9,470 nucleotides of DNA from an uncultured Burkholderiales bacterium (lineage in GTDB: Bacteria > Pseudomonadota > Gammaproteobacteria > Burkholderiales > Burkholderiaceae_C), in assembly GCA_903856995.1 (NCBI GenBank), contig CAIODK010000368.1, forward strand, positions 1 through 9,470, read 5' to 3'. A program made the position numbers and the translations under genes. This document shows positions 1 through 6,957 of the stretch, one piece after another (the first letter of the stretch is position 1; every line of letters begins with the position of its first letter). The notes beneath the pieces are model-generated. The model was not told where the DNA came from. It did not search any database and saw only the letters and a program-made list of their open reading frames with translations.

Positions 1-136
1 CCATGAACAACACCACCGCCGCCAGTGGCGCCATGAAGGCGAAACGGTCTTGGCGGTTCGGAGTTTGTTGGCGCCACCATTGCCGCCAAAGCTTGATGAC
101 TGGTTTGAGAGGGGCAATCTGTGATGTTTTCAACAT
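1..136 (-). CDS. N-terminal fragment of a membrane protein, possibly a sensor histidine kinase (partial, runs off left edge)
   Basis: The minus strand reads 45 codons from ATG at 136-134 without a stop to the window edge. The start is well bounded: the next in-frame codon set upstream reaches a TAA at 166-164 with no other ATG between. The visible protein starts with a basic, Trp/Arg/Gln-rich stretch (residues about 11-31) followed by the start of a hydrophobic segment, FAFMAPLAAVVLFM (residues 32-45). This is the pattern of a cytoplasmic tail entering a first membrane helix. From memory of Comamonadaceae genomes, a PAS-domain sensor histidine kinase is often divergent to aceE, and this N-terminus would suit it. 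No kinase motif lies inside the window, so the function is inferred from neighbourhood only. No strong Shine-Dalgarno is visible. Confidence 0.5.
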   Translation of the reverse strand, partial: MLKTSQIAPLKPVIKLWRQWWRQQTPNRQDRFAFMAPLAAVVLFM

Positions 137-225
137 GTGTCTAGAGTTTATGCGGGTCTTGAATTAAATTCATTTCGTAATTACTAAATTTCATAATAAG
201 AAATCGGTAATCGCTATTTGAAATT

Positions 226-254
226 TTAGAAAAGTGTGAGAAACTTCGTATATT
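226..254 (+). promoter_or_regulatory. candidate sigma-70 promoter for aceE-aceF-lpdA
   Basis: TATATT at 249-254 matches the -10 consensus at five of six positions. With 17-base spacing the matching -35 is TTAGAA at 226-231, which is weak at three of six. Transcription would then start near 261, giving a leader of about 27 bases before the aceE start. A better -35-like TTGAAA at 218-223 is too far away (25 bases) to pair with this -10. The poor -35 suggests either activator dependence or that the true promoter lies elsewhere in the gap. Confidence 0.3.
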
Positions 255-276
255 CGAAACAAAACAAGTGCAACAC

Positions 277-282
277 AGGAGA
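277..282 (+). promoter_or_regulatory. ribosome binding site of aceE
   Basis: AGGAGA lies five bases before ATG 288. It is the strongest Shine-Dalgarno in the window and fixes the aceE start. Confidence 0.8.
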
Positions 283-287
283 CAAGC

Positions 288-2987
288 ATGTCAGCACAAC
301 CGAACGATCTACGTAACGACGTGGACACCCAAGAAACGCGTGAATGGATGGACGCACTGTCCGCCGTCATCAATGCAGAGGGGCCTGAACGGGCCCACTT
401 CTTGTTAGAGCAACTGCTCGAACACGCGCGTGAGAGCAGCATTGACATGCCGTTTTCAGCAACCACGGGCTACGTCAACACGCTCGAACCTTCGCAAGAG
501 GCCCATTGCCCTGGCAACATTGAAATTGAAGAACGTCTTCGTGCCTACATGCGCTGGAACGCGATGGCAATGGTGGTCAAAGCCAACCGTCACAACCCTG
601 CTGACGGTGGTGACTTGGGTGGCCACATTGGCTCATTCGCATCTTTGGCCCACATGTTTGGTGCTGGCTTTAACCATTTCTGGCATGCTGAAAACGAAAA
701 CCACGGTGGTGATTGCTTGTACATCCAAGGTCACGTGTCACCTGGCGTTTACGCCCGTGCGTATCTCGAGGGTCGTTTGACAGAAGAGCAGTTGCTCAAC
801 TTCCGTCAAGAGGTGGATGGCAAAGGTTTGTCCAGCTACCCGCACCCCAAACTCATGCCTGAGTTTTGGCAGTTCCCCACTGTGTCTATGGGCCTCGGCC
901 CATTGATGGCCATTTACCAAGCGCGCTTCTTGAAGTACTTGCACGCACGTGGTATCGCCAATACAGAAAACCGCAAAGTCTGGGTGTTCTGCGGTGACGG
1001 CGAAATGGACGAAGTCGAATCCTTGGGTGCGATCGGTTTGGCTGCACGCGAAAACCTCGACAACTTGATCTTCGTGGTCAATTGCAACTTGCAACGTTTG
1101 GATGGCCCTGTGCGGGGCAACGGGAAGATCGTGCAAGAACTCGAAGGCGAATTCCGTGGCTCTGGCTGGAACGTCATCAAACTCTTGTGGGGCAGCGAGT
1201 GGGATCCGCTCTTGGCACGCGACAAAGACGGCGCTTTGCGCAAGTTGATGATGGAAACATTGGACGGCGACTACCAAGCCTTCAAAGCGAACGACGGTGC
1301 CTATGTCCGCAAACACTTCTTCGGCCGTGATCCACGGACGCTGGAGATGGTTGCCCACCTCAGTGACGACGAGATTTGGAACCTCAAACGTGGCGGCCAC
1401 GACCCACAAAAGGTCTATGCGGCGTACCACAAAGCTGTGAACCACAAAGACCAACCCACTGTTTTGTTGATCAAGACAGTCAAAGGTTTTGGCATGGGCA
1501 AAGCTGGTGAAGGCAAAAACACGGTTCACCAAACCAAGAAGCTCACAGACGAAGACATCAAGTACATGCGTGACCGTTTCAACTTGCCTATCCCTGATAG
1601 CGAATTGTCGAAAATCCCGTTTTACAAACCTGCCGATGACACCCCTGAAATGAAGTATCTGCACGAGCGCCGTAAGGCCTTGGGTGGTTACTTGCCTCAC
1701 CGTCGCACGAAGGCCGATGAGAGCTTCACCGTGCCGTCGATCGACACGTTCAAAGCCGTCATGGAGCCTACGGCTGAAGGCCGCGAAATTTCCACCACCC
1801 AAGCCTATGTGCGCTTCCTCACGCAACTCTTGCGTGACCAAGCCTTGGGTCCACGCGTGGTACCTATTCTGGTGGACGAAGCCCGTACGTTCGGTATGGA
1901 AGGCTTGTTCCGTCAAATTGGTATTTACAACCCAGCAGGCCAGCAATACACCCCGGTCGACAAAGACCAGGTCATGTACTACAAGGAAGACAAAGCCGGT
2001 CAGATCTTGCAAGAAGGCATCAACGAAGCCGGTGGTATGTCGAGCTGGATTGCTGCTGCGACCAGCTACTCGACCAGCAACCGAATCATGGTTCCGTTCT
2101 ACGTGTACTACTCGATGTTTGGCTTCCAGCGCATTGGCGATTTGGCATGGGCGGCGGGCGACATGCAAGCACGCGGCTTCTTGTTGGGCGGCACATCGGG
2201 CCGTACCACCTTGAACGGCGAAGGCCTGCAGCACGAAGACGGTCACAGCCACATCATGGCCAACACCATTCCGAACTGCGTGTCTTATGACCCCACCTTC
2301 GCACACGAAGTTGGCGTGATCTTGCACCACGGTTTGAAGCGCATGGTGGAGAAGCAAGAAAACGTTTTCTACTACATCACGTTGTTGAACGAAAACTACG
2401 CGATGCCAGGCATCACGCCTGGAACCGAAGAACAAATCATCAAGGGCATGTACTTGCTGCAACAAGGCGAGGGCGATAAAAAATCACCCCGCGTGAACTT
2501 GTTGGGCTCAGGCACCATCTTGCGCGAATCTATCGCAGCGCGCAATTTGTTGGCCAAAGATTGGGGCGTCGCTGCCAACGTTTGGAGCTGCCCAAGTTTC
2601 AACGAGCTGACACGTGACGGCCAAGACGCAGAGCGTTACAACTTGTTGCACCCCGCTGATGCACCCAAAGTGCCGTTTGTGACGGCGCAGTTGGATCCGT
2701 ACACCGGTCCCGTTGTTGCTTCAACCGATTACATGAAGGCGTATGCCGAACAGATCCGTCCGTTCATCCCCAAAGGGCGCACCTACAAAGTGTTGGGCAC
2801 CGACGGGTTCGGCCGCTCTGACTTCCGCAGCAAGCTGCGCGAACATTTTGAAGTCAACCGCCACTACATCGTGGTGGCTGCACTTAAAGCGTTGAGCGAA
2901 GAAGGCACAGTGCCCGTTTCTAAAGTGGTGGAAGCCATCAAGAAATACGGCATCAAAGTCGACAAGATCAACCCGCTGTACGCATAA
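288..2987 (+). CDS. aceE: pyruvate dehydrogenase E1 component, homodimeric type
   Basis: This 899-residue protein has the usual length of AceE. It decarboxylates pyruvate with thiamine diphosphate and acetylates the lipoyl arms of E2 in the cytoplasm. The cofactor-binding GDGEMDE motif is at residues 236-242, and NCNLQRLDGP follows from residue 265. By alignment from memory with E. coli AceE, D237, N267 and Q269 are the Mg2+/TPP ligands. H414 in the NTVHQ segment corresponds to the mobile-loop histidine (E. coli H407), and E576 in QILQEGINE to the glutamate that activates the thiamine ring (E. coli E571). TFGMEGLFRQIG (E538), GGTSGRTTLNGEGLQHEDGHSH and the C-terminal VLGTDGFGRSD are all intact. 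It is the first gene of the operon, 18 bases before aceF. I see no truncation or frameshift. Confidence 0.97.
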   Translation: MSAQPNDLRNDVDTQETREWMDALSAVINAEGPERAHFLLEQLLEHARESSIDMPFSATTGYVNTLEPSQEAHCPGNIEIEERLRAYMRWNAMAMVVKANRHNPADGGDLGGHIGSFASLAHMFGAGFNHFWHAENENHGGDCLYIQGHVSPGVYARAYLEGRLTEEQLLNFRQEVDGKGLSSYPHPKLMPEFWQFPTVSMGLGPLMAIYQARFLKYLHARGIANTENRKVWVFCGDGEMDEVESLGAIGLAARENLDNLIFVVNCNLQRLDGPVRGNGKIVQELEGEFRGSGWNVIKLLWGSEWDPLLARDKDGALRKLMMETLDGDYQAFKANDGAYVRKHFFGRDPRTLEMVAHLSDDEIWNLKRGGHDPQKVYAAYHKAVNHKDQPTVLLIKTVKGFGMGKAGEGKNTVHQTKKLTDEDIKYMRDRFNLPIPDSELSKIPFYKPADDTPEMKYLHERRKALGGYLPHRRTKADESFTVPSIDTFKAVMEPTAEGREISTTQAYVRFLTQLLRDQALGPRVVPILVDEARTFGMEGLFRQIGIYNPAGQQYTPVDKDQVMYYKEDKAGQILQEGINEAGGMSSWIAAATSYSTSNRIMVPFYVYYSMFGFQRIGDLAWAAGDMQARGFLLGGTSGRTTLNGEGLQHEDGHSHIMANTIPNCVSYDPTFAHEVGVILHHGLKRMVEKQENVFYYITLLNENYAMPGITPGTEEQIIKGMYLLQQGEGDKKSPRVNLLGSGTILRESIAARNLLAKDWGVAANVWSCPSFNELTRDGQDAERYNLLHPADAPKVPFVTAQLDPYTGPVVASTDYMKAYAEQIRPFIPKGRTYKVLGTDGFGRSDFRSKLREHFEVNRHYIVVAALKALSEEGTVPVSKVVEAIKKYGIKVDKINPLYA

Positions 2988-2993
2988 AAATCC

Positions 2994-2998
2994 GGGAG
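2994..2998 (+). promoter_or_regulatory. ribosome binding site of aceF
   Basis: GGGAG stands seven bases before ATG 3006, inside the 18-base aceE-aceF gap. The gap is too short for a separate terminator, so aceF is co-transcribed with aceE. Confidence 0.65.
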
Positions 2999-3005
2999 TC
3001 AAAAC

Positions 3006-3233
3006 ATGGCATTGATAGAAGTACAAGTCCCGGATATCGGGGATTTCGACGAAGTGGCCGTCATTGAGTTGTTGGTCAAAGTAGGTGACACCGTCAAGGC
3101 GGAACAGTCACTGATCACCGTCGAATCAGACAAAGCGTCGATGGAAATCCCATCGAGTACCGCAGGTGTGGTCAAAGAACTGCGCGTCAAGCTCGGTGAC
3201 AAGGTCAAGCAAGGCTCGGTTGTGTTGGTGGTG
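3006..3233 (+). repeat. lipoyl domain repeat, copy 1 (in aceF)
   Basis: First of three homologous lipoyl-domain coding units in the operon, with lipoyl-lysine codon at 3132-3134. Over the first 82 residues it differs from the lpdA copy at only eight positions, and it is more distant from copy 2 in the same gene. Confidence 0.85.
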
Positions 3234-4682
3234 GAGGCTACTGGTGCTGCCGTTGCTTCGGCGCCTGCAGCTGTTGCGCCTGCCGCCCCAGTCACTGTTC
3301 CTGCGGCAACCGCTGCGGTGGCTGTGGCTGCGCCGGCGAGCGCCACGGGTTTGATCGAAGTTCGCATCCCTAATATTGGTGACTTCACCGATGTGGCGGT
3401 GATCGAAGTGTTTGTGAAGCCTGGCGACACCATCAAGGTGGAGCAGTCGATCATCACCATCGAATCCGACAAAGCGTCGATGGAAATTCCATCGTCGCAC
3501 GCTGGGTTGCTCAAAGAGTTGAAAGTCAAAGTGGGCGACAAAGTCAACATTGGTGACTTGATGGCCATCTTGGAAGGCTCTGTGGCTGCCGCTGCGCCCG
3601 TCGCTGCTGCTGCTTCTGTGGCCGCCGCTGTGCCTGCTGCGGCGGCATCGATCGCTGTGGCCGTTGCTGCGACGGCTGTCGCCGCGCCTGCACACGCACC
3701 TGGCGCGCCCACTTTGGGTTTGCCACACGCATCGCCTTCTGTGCGCAAGTTCGCCCGCGAACTTGGCGTGCCGCTGGAGGAGCTCAAAGGCAGTGGCCAC
3801 AAAGGCCGCATCACACAAGACGACGTGCAAACGTTCACCAAGTCCGTCATGGCCGGTGCAACACAAACCAAGGCGCAAACTGCCAAGGGTGGCGCGTCCG
3901 CTGGTGCTGGAGGAGATGGGGGCGCAGCCTTGGGTCTCATCCCTTGGCCGAAGGTCGACTTCGCCAAGTTCGGTCCCATCGAGCGCAAAGAAATGGGCCG
4001 CATCAAGAAGATCAGCGGTGCCAACTTGTTGCGCAACGCCATCATGATCCCCGCCGTCACTAACCATGATGACTGCGATATCACCGACCTCGAAGCCTTC
4101 CGCGTCTCGACCAACCTAGAGAACGAAAAGGCGGCGAAAGCTGGAAATAACGCAAGCGTTAAAGTCACCATGCTGGCGTTCTTGATCAAGGCTTGCGTGG
4201 CCACGCTCAAGAAGTACCCCGAGTTCAACAGCTCACTCGACGGTGATGCTGTGGTCTATAAAAACTACTGGCACATCGGCTTTGCCGCTGACACGCCCAA
4301 TGGTTTGATGGTGCCCGTCATCCGTGATTGCGATAAAAAAGGCGTGTTGCAGATTAGCCAAGAGATGGGTGAGCTGGCCAAGAAAGCCCGCGACGGCAAA
4401 CTCGGCCCCGCAGAAATGAGTGGCGCAACCTTCACCATCTCTAGCCTCGGTGGCATTGGTGGCAAGTACTTCACGCCCATCATCAACGCGCCCGAAGTGG
4501 CCATCCTCGGTGTGTGCAAGAGCAGCATACAACCCGTGTGGGACGGCAAGGCTTTCCAGCCTCGCCTGATGTTGCCTCTGAGTTTGACGTGGGATCACCG
4601 CGTCATCGACGGCGCCGCAGCTGCACGCTTCAATGCGTACCTCGGTCAAATCCTCGGCGACTTCCGTCGCGTACTACTCTAA
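3006..4682 (+). CDS. aceF: dihydrolipoamide acetyltransferase, E2 of pyruvate dehydrogenase, two lipoyl domains
   Basis: The 558-residue E2 core protein takes the acetyl group from E1 on its lipoyl arms and transfers it to CoA. Lipoyl domain 1 covers about residues 1-76 with lipoyl-lysine K43. After an Ala/Pro/Val-rich flexible linker, lipoyl domain 2 covers about 115-189 with K156. Both lysines sit in an identical ESDKASMEIPSS setting. A second, very Ala-rich linker (about 193-238) leads to the peripheral-subunit-binding domain at about 240-276 (SPSVRKFARELGV ... GRITQDDV). The trimer-forming catalytic domain runs from about 318 to the end. Its active-site motif DHRVIDG has the catalytic His at 531 and Asp at 535. 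Two lipoyl domains is an intermediate count (E. coli AceF has three). The stop codon TAA overlaps the Shine-Dalgarno of lpdA. Confidence 0.96.
   Translation: MALIEVQVPDIGDFDEVAVIELLVKVGDTVKAEQSLITVESDKASMEIPSSTAGVVKELRVKLGDKVKQGSVVLVVEATGAAVASAPAAVAPAAPVTVPAATAAVAVAAPASATGLIEVRIPNIGDFTDVAVIEVFVKPGDTIKVEQSIITIESDKASMEIPSSHAGLLKELKVKVGDKVNIGDLMAILEGSVAAAAPVAAAASVAAAVPAAAASIAVAVAATAVAAPAHAPGAPTLGLPHASPSVRKFARELGVPLEELKGSGHKGRITQDDVQTFTKSVMAGATQTKAQTAKGGASAGAGGDGGAALGLIPWPKVDFAKFGPIERKEMGRIKKISGANLLRNAIMIPAVTNHDDCDITDLEAFRVSTNLENEKAAKAGNNASVKVTMLAFLIKACVATLKKYPEFNSSLDGDAVVYKNYWHIGFAADTPNGLMVPVIRDCDKKGVLQISQEMGELAKKARDGKLGPAEMSGATFTISSLGGIGGKYFTPIINAPEVAILGVCKSSIQPVWDGKAFQPRLMLPLSLTWDHRVIDGAAAARFNAYLGQILGDFRRVLL
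3348..3572 (+). repeat. lipoyl domain repeat, copy 2 (in aceF)
   Basis: Second lipoyl unit, starting GLIEVRIPNIGDF, with lipoyl-lysine codon at 3471-3473. It shares ESDKASMEIPSS with the other copies but differs in the flanks, for example FVKPGDTIKVEQSIITI and KVGDKVNIGDLMAILEG. Confidence 0.85.
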
Positions 4683-4685
4683 GGA
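4681..4685 (+). promoter_or_regulatory. ribosome binding site of lpdA, overlapping the aceF stop codon
   Basis: AAGGA begins within the aceF TAA (4680-4682) and lies six bases before ATG 4692. Ribosomes ending aceF therefore stop on the lpdA initiation site, which suggests coupled translation of E2 and E3. Confidence 0.65.
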
Positions 4686-4691
4686 TTTGAT

Positions 4692-4919
4692 ATGGCATTG
4701 ATTGATATCCAAGTTCCAGACATTGGCGACTTCGACGAAGTGGCCGTGATCGAGTTGTTGGTCAAACCCGGCGACACCGTTAAAGCTGAGCAATCGCTCA
4801 TCACTGTCGAGTCCGACAAAGCGTCGATGGAAATCCCGTCGTCACACGCGGGCGTGGTCAAAGAGTTACGCATCAAGCTGGGCGACAAGGTCAAGCAAGG
4901 TTCGGTGGTGTTGGTGTTG
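4692..4919 (+). repeat. lipoyl domain repeat, copy 3 (in lpdA)
   Basis: Third lipoyl unit, with lipoyl-lysine codon at 4818-4820. It is nearly the same protein as copy 1 (74 of 82 positions by direct reading), including identical runs such as IGDFDEVAVIELLVK and KAEQSLITVESDKASMEIPS. Confidence 0.85.
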
Positions 4920-6533
4920 GACGCAGAGGGTGCCGCGGCATCAGCGGCTCCAGTGTCAGCTGCTGCCCCTCTCGCAGCTCCGACTGCGCCTGTTGCTTCA
5001 GCAACACCACCAGCACCTACGGCATCGTCGTTTGGTGGCTCTGCCGATATTGAGTGCGATGTGCTCGTGTTGGGTGGTGGCCCCGGTGGTTACTCAGCTG
5101 CATTCCGCGCGGCTGACCTCGGCTTGAACGTGGTCATCGTCGAGCGCTACGCCACTTTGGGCGGCGTGTGCTTGAACGTGGGTTGCATCCCCTCAAAAGC
5201 TCTGTTGCACGTCGCTTCTGTGATGGACGAAGTCAGCCATATGGCTGCACTCGGCGTGGACTTTGGTGCCCCTGTCGTCAACATCGACAAGCTACGTGGC
5301 CACAAAGAAAAAGTCATCAGTAAATTAACCGGTGGCTTGGCCGCCATGGCCAAGATGCGCAAGGTCACTACCGTGCGCGGCTTGGGCCATTTCGTGGGTG
5401 CCCATCACCTTGAAGTGTCGGAGACCACCGGCACCGCGCAAGAACAAAACGGTAGCAAAAAAGTGATCGCGTTCAAGAACGCCATCATCGCCGCCGGTTC
5501 ACAAGCCGTGCGTTTGCCTTTCATGCCAAACGATCCTCGGGTTGTTGACAGCACTGGCGCCTTGGCGCTGAAAGATGTGCCCAAGCGCATGCTGATCTTG
5601 GGTGGCGGCATCATCGGCCTAGAAATGGGTACCGTCTACAGCACACTGGGCTCACGCCTCGATGTGGTGGAAATGATGGACGGCCTCATGCAAGGTGCAG
5701 ACCGCGACTTGGTTAAGGTCTGGCAAAAAATGAATGCCAAACGCTTTGACAACATCATGCTCAAGACCAAGACGGTGGGTGCACGCGCCTTGCCAGAAGG
5801 CATTGAAGTGACGTTCGAGAGCGCTGAGCCGGGTGGCACGGCCCCCGCGCCGCAGGTGTACGACCTCGTGTTGCAAGCGGTGGGCCGCACGCCCAACGGC
5901 AAAAAGCTTGCCGCTGAAAAAGCAGGCGTCGCTGTGACCGACCGTGGTTTCATCAACGTCGACATTCAAATGCGCACCAACGTGCCGCACATCTTTGCCA
6001 TTGGTGACATCGTGGGCCAGCCCATGTTGGCACACAAGGCAGTGCACGAAGCACACGTGGCGGCTGAAGTCATCGCGGGTGAACTGCAATGCAAAAAAGA
6101 GCTGGCAGCTGCTGCATTCAACGCACGCGTCATCCCAAGCGTGGCCTACACCGACCCCGAAGTTGCATGGGTTGGCCTGACCGAAGACCAAGCCAAAGCG
6201 CAAGGCATCAAGGTGAAAAAGGGCTTGTTCCCTTGGACAGCATCAGGCCGCGCCATTGCCAACGGCCGTGACGAAGGCGTGACCAAACTGCTGTTTGACG
6301 ATTCACCCGAGGTGCATGCGAATGGGGGCCACGGCAAGATCTTGGGCGGCGGCATGGTCGGCACGCACGCGGGCGACATGATTGGCGAGATTGCACTCGC
6401 TATTGAAATGGGCGCAGATGCAGTGGACATCGGCAAAACCATCCATCCCCACCCCACGCTGGGCGAAAGCATCGGCATGGCGGCGGAGGTGGCGCACGGT
6501 AGCTGTACGGACTTGCCGCCTAGCAAGAAGTAA
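4692..6533 (+). CDS. lpdA: dihydrolipoyl dehydrogenase (E3) with N-terminal lipoyl domain
   Basis: This 613-residue flavoprotein reoxidises dihydrolipoamide and passes electrons through FAD to NAD+. A plain E3 has about 470 residues. The extra length is an N-terminal lipoyl domain (about residues 1-76, lipoyl-lysine K43) plus an Ala/Pro-rich linker up to about residue 117, an arrangement known from Neisseria and other betaproteobacterial pdh operons. The FAD dinucleotide motif GGGPGG is at 128-133. The redox-active disulfide is C160-C165 in GGVCLNVGCIPSK, the NAD-binding GGGIIG at 304-309, and the second FAD contact GDI at 438-440. The C-terminal HPTLGE supplies the catalytic pair H587 and E592. 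All active-site residues are present. It is the last gene of the operon and is followed by a hairpin terminator. Confidence 0.96.
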   Translation: MALIDIQVPDIGDFDEVAVIELLVKPGDTVKAEQSLITVESDKASMEIPSSHAGVVKELRIKLGDKVKQGSVVLVLDAEGAAASAAPVSAAAPLAAPTAPVASATPPAPTASSFGGSADIECDVLVLGGGPGGYSAAFRAADLGLNVVIVERYATLGGVCLNVGCIPSKALLHVASVMDEVSHMAALGVDFGAPVVNIDKLRGHKEKVISKLTGGLAAMAKMRKVTTVRGLGHFVGAHHLEVSETTGTAQEQNGSKKVIAFKNAIIAAGSQAVRLPFMPNDPRVVDSTGALALKDVPKRMLILGGGIIGLEMGTVYSTLGSRLDVVEMMDGLMQGADRDLVKVWQKMNAKRFDNIMLKTKTVGARALPEGIEVTFESAEPGGTAPAPQVYDLVLQAVGRTPNGKKLAAEKAGVAVTDRGFINVDIQMRTNVPHIFAIGDIVGQPMLAHKAVHEAHVAAEVIAGELQCKKELAAAAFNARVIPSVAYTDPEVAWVGLTEDQAKAQGIKVKKGLFPWTASGRAIANGRDEGVTKLLFDDSPEVHANGGHGKILGGGMVGTHAGDMIGEIALAIEMGADAVDIGKTIHPHPTLGESIGMAAEVAHGSCTDLPPSKK

Positions 6534-6546
6534 ACGCTTCGCGTTT
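6532..6546 (+). other. small inverted repeat overlapping the lpdA stop codon
   Basis: AAACGC-TTC-GCGTTT forms a six-base-pair stem with a three-base loop and includes the last two bases of the lpdA TAA. It lies directly ahead of the larger terminator hairpin. It may pause or protect the mRNA end, or mean nothing. Confidence 0.35.
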
Positions 6547-6552
6547 CAAGCA

Positions 6553-6588
6553 AAGAAGCCGCCAACCTGAAAGGGTTGGCGGCTTCTT
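6553..6588. terminator. strong hairpin, probable bidirectional terminator between lpdA and the soxZ-like gene
   Basis: AAGAAGCCGCCAACC (6553-6567) pairs perfectly with GGTTGGCGGCTTCTT (6574-6588) over 15 bp. The loop TGAAAG can fold as a GAAA tetraloop closed by a T-G pair. On the plus strand the stem is followed by a modest T-rich run (CTATTTC). It sits 19 bases after the lpdA stop and 36 bases beyond the end of the convergent soxZ-like gene. The stem reads equally from either side, so it can serve both operons. Confidence 0.8.
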
Positions 6589-6624
6589 CTATTTCAACCC
6601 GTCTAAAAGACTTGGCGTGTTGGC

Positions 6625-6957
6625 TTAAGACCCCGTTGGTAAAACTATCATGGTTTGTTTGTGTTCCCCTCTGTTGCCACGGTCGTCCACCCATTCCACA
6701 TGCATTTCGGTGGTCTCGGTGGCGAGCACAAAAAACTCAAACAATGGGTTGGCCGCAATGCCTGAAGAGGGCTCGACCCTTAGCACTTCACGCGAGCCCA
6801 GCTTGCAGGTGAGCAAGCGAATGACGTTGCGCGGCACCATTTTTCCCAGCAGATCTTGCAGGTAACCCGTGTCCATCGGGTGCTGCACCAGCAGGCGTAC
6901 TTTCACCACATCGCCTGCGCTGATGCGTTCGGGCCAATGCATGCGCGCTAGGTTCAT
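6625..6957 (-). CDS. SoxZ-like sulfur-carrier subunit
   Basis: This 110-residue protein has the usual SoxZ length. Recognisable family features, in order, are HPMDTGY (residues 26-32), a VPRNVIRLLTC strand, a central GIAANPLFEFFVLA segment and a late VEWVDDRGN turn, as in the immunoglobulin-like SoxZ fold. In classical thiosulfate oxidation SoxZ binds SoxY in the periplasm and SoxY carries the sulfur adduct. No signal peptide is visible, which is normal because SoxZ is exported as a partner of Tat-exported SoxY. The gene starts inside the SoxY-like stop (ATGA overlap, 6954-6957) with only a poor Shine-Dalgarno, so it is probably translated by coupling. The family is clear. The role is not, because no other sox gene is visible and the operon is headed by a molybdenum dehydrogenase, so I give no symbol. 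Confidence 0.88.
   Translation of the reverse strand: MNLARMHWPERISAGDVVKVRLLVQHPMDTGYLQDLLGKMVPRNVIRLLTCKLGSREVLRVEPSSGIAANPLFEFFVLATETTEMHVEWVDDRGNRGEHKQTMIVLPTGS

Larger units (their letters stand above)
137..287. promoter_or_regulatory. AT-rich divergent intergenic control region upstream of aceE
   Basis: This 151-base gap separates two divergent genes and is clearly richer in A and T than the coding DNA around it. It holds several small dyads: TGAATT-A-AATTCA at 160-172, the perfect palindrome GTAATTAC at 177-184, and ATTTC-(7)-GAAAT at 188-204. These are possible regulator sites, but none matches an operator I can name. The E. coli PdhR box (AATTGGT...ACCAATT) was looked for and not seen. 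The region must hold the promoter for the pdh operon and probably the one for the left-hand gene. Confidence 0.6.

Noticed and set aside
137..287. PdhR-type operator before aceE
   Set aside because: No AATTGGT...ACCAATT dyad is present; only shorter, unrelated AT-rich palindromes were found.
738..2465. Long minus-strand open frame (575 codons) opposite aceE
   Set aside because: It lies wholly inside the strongly supported aceE gene, its protein shows no family pattern, and its length follows from the codon bias of aceE.
3240..3350. GC-rich repetitive-looking stretch (first aceF linker; a similar one at about 3582-3720)
   Set aside because: These are Ala/Pro/Val-rich flexible linkers between lipoyl and binding domains, which are normal for E2 proteins; not a CRISPR array or a tandem repeat with a fixed unit.
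2999..4228. Minus-strand open frame (409 codons) opposite aceF, rich in Ala, Thr and Ser
   Set aside because: Mirror image of the Ala-rich linkers and lipoyl domains of aceF; it has a low-complexity composition and no recognisable domain.
6146..6694. Minus-strand open frame (182 codons) spanning the lpdA 3' end and the terminator
   Set aside because: It would run through the 15-bp hairpin and opposite the conserved E3 C-terminus; no family resemblance.
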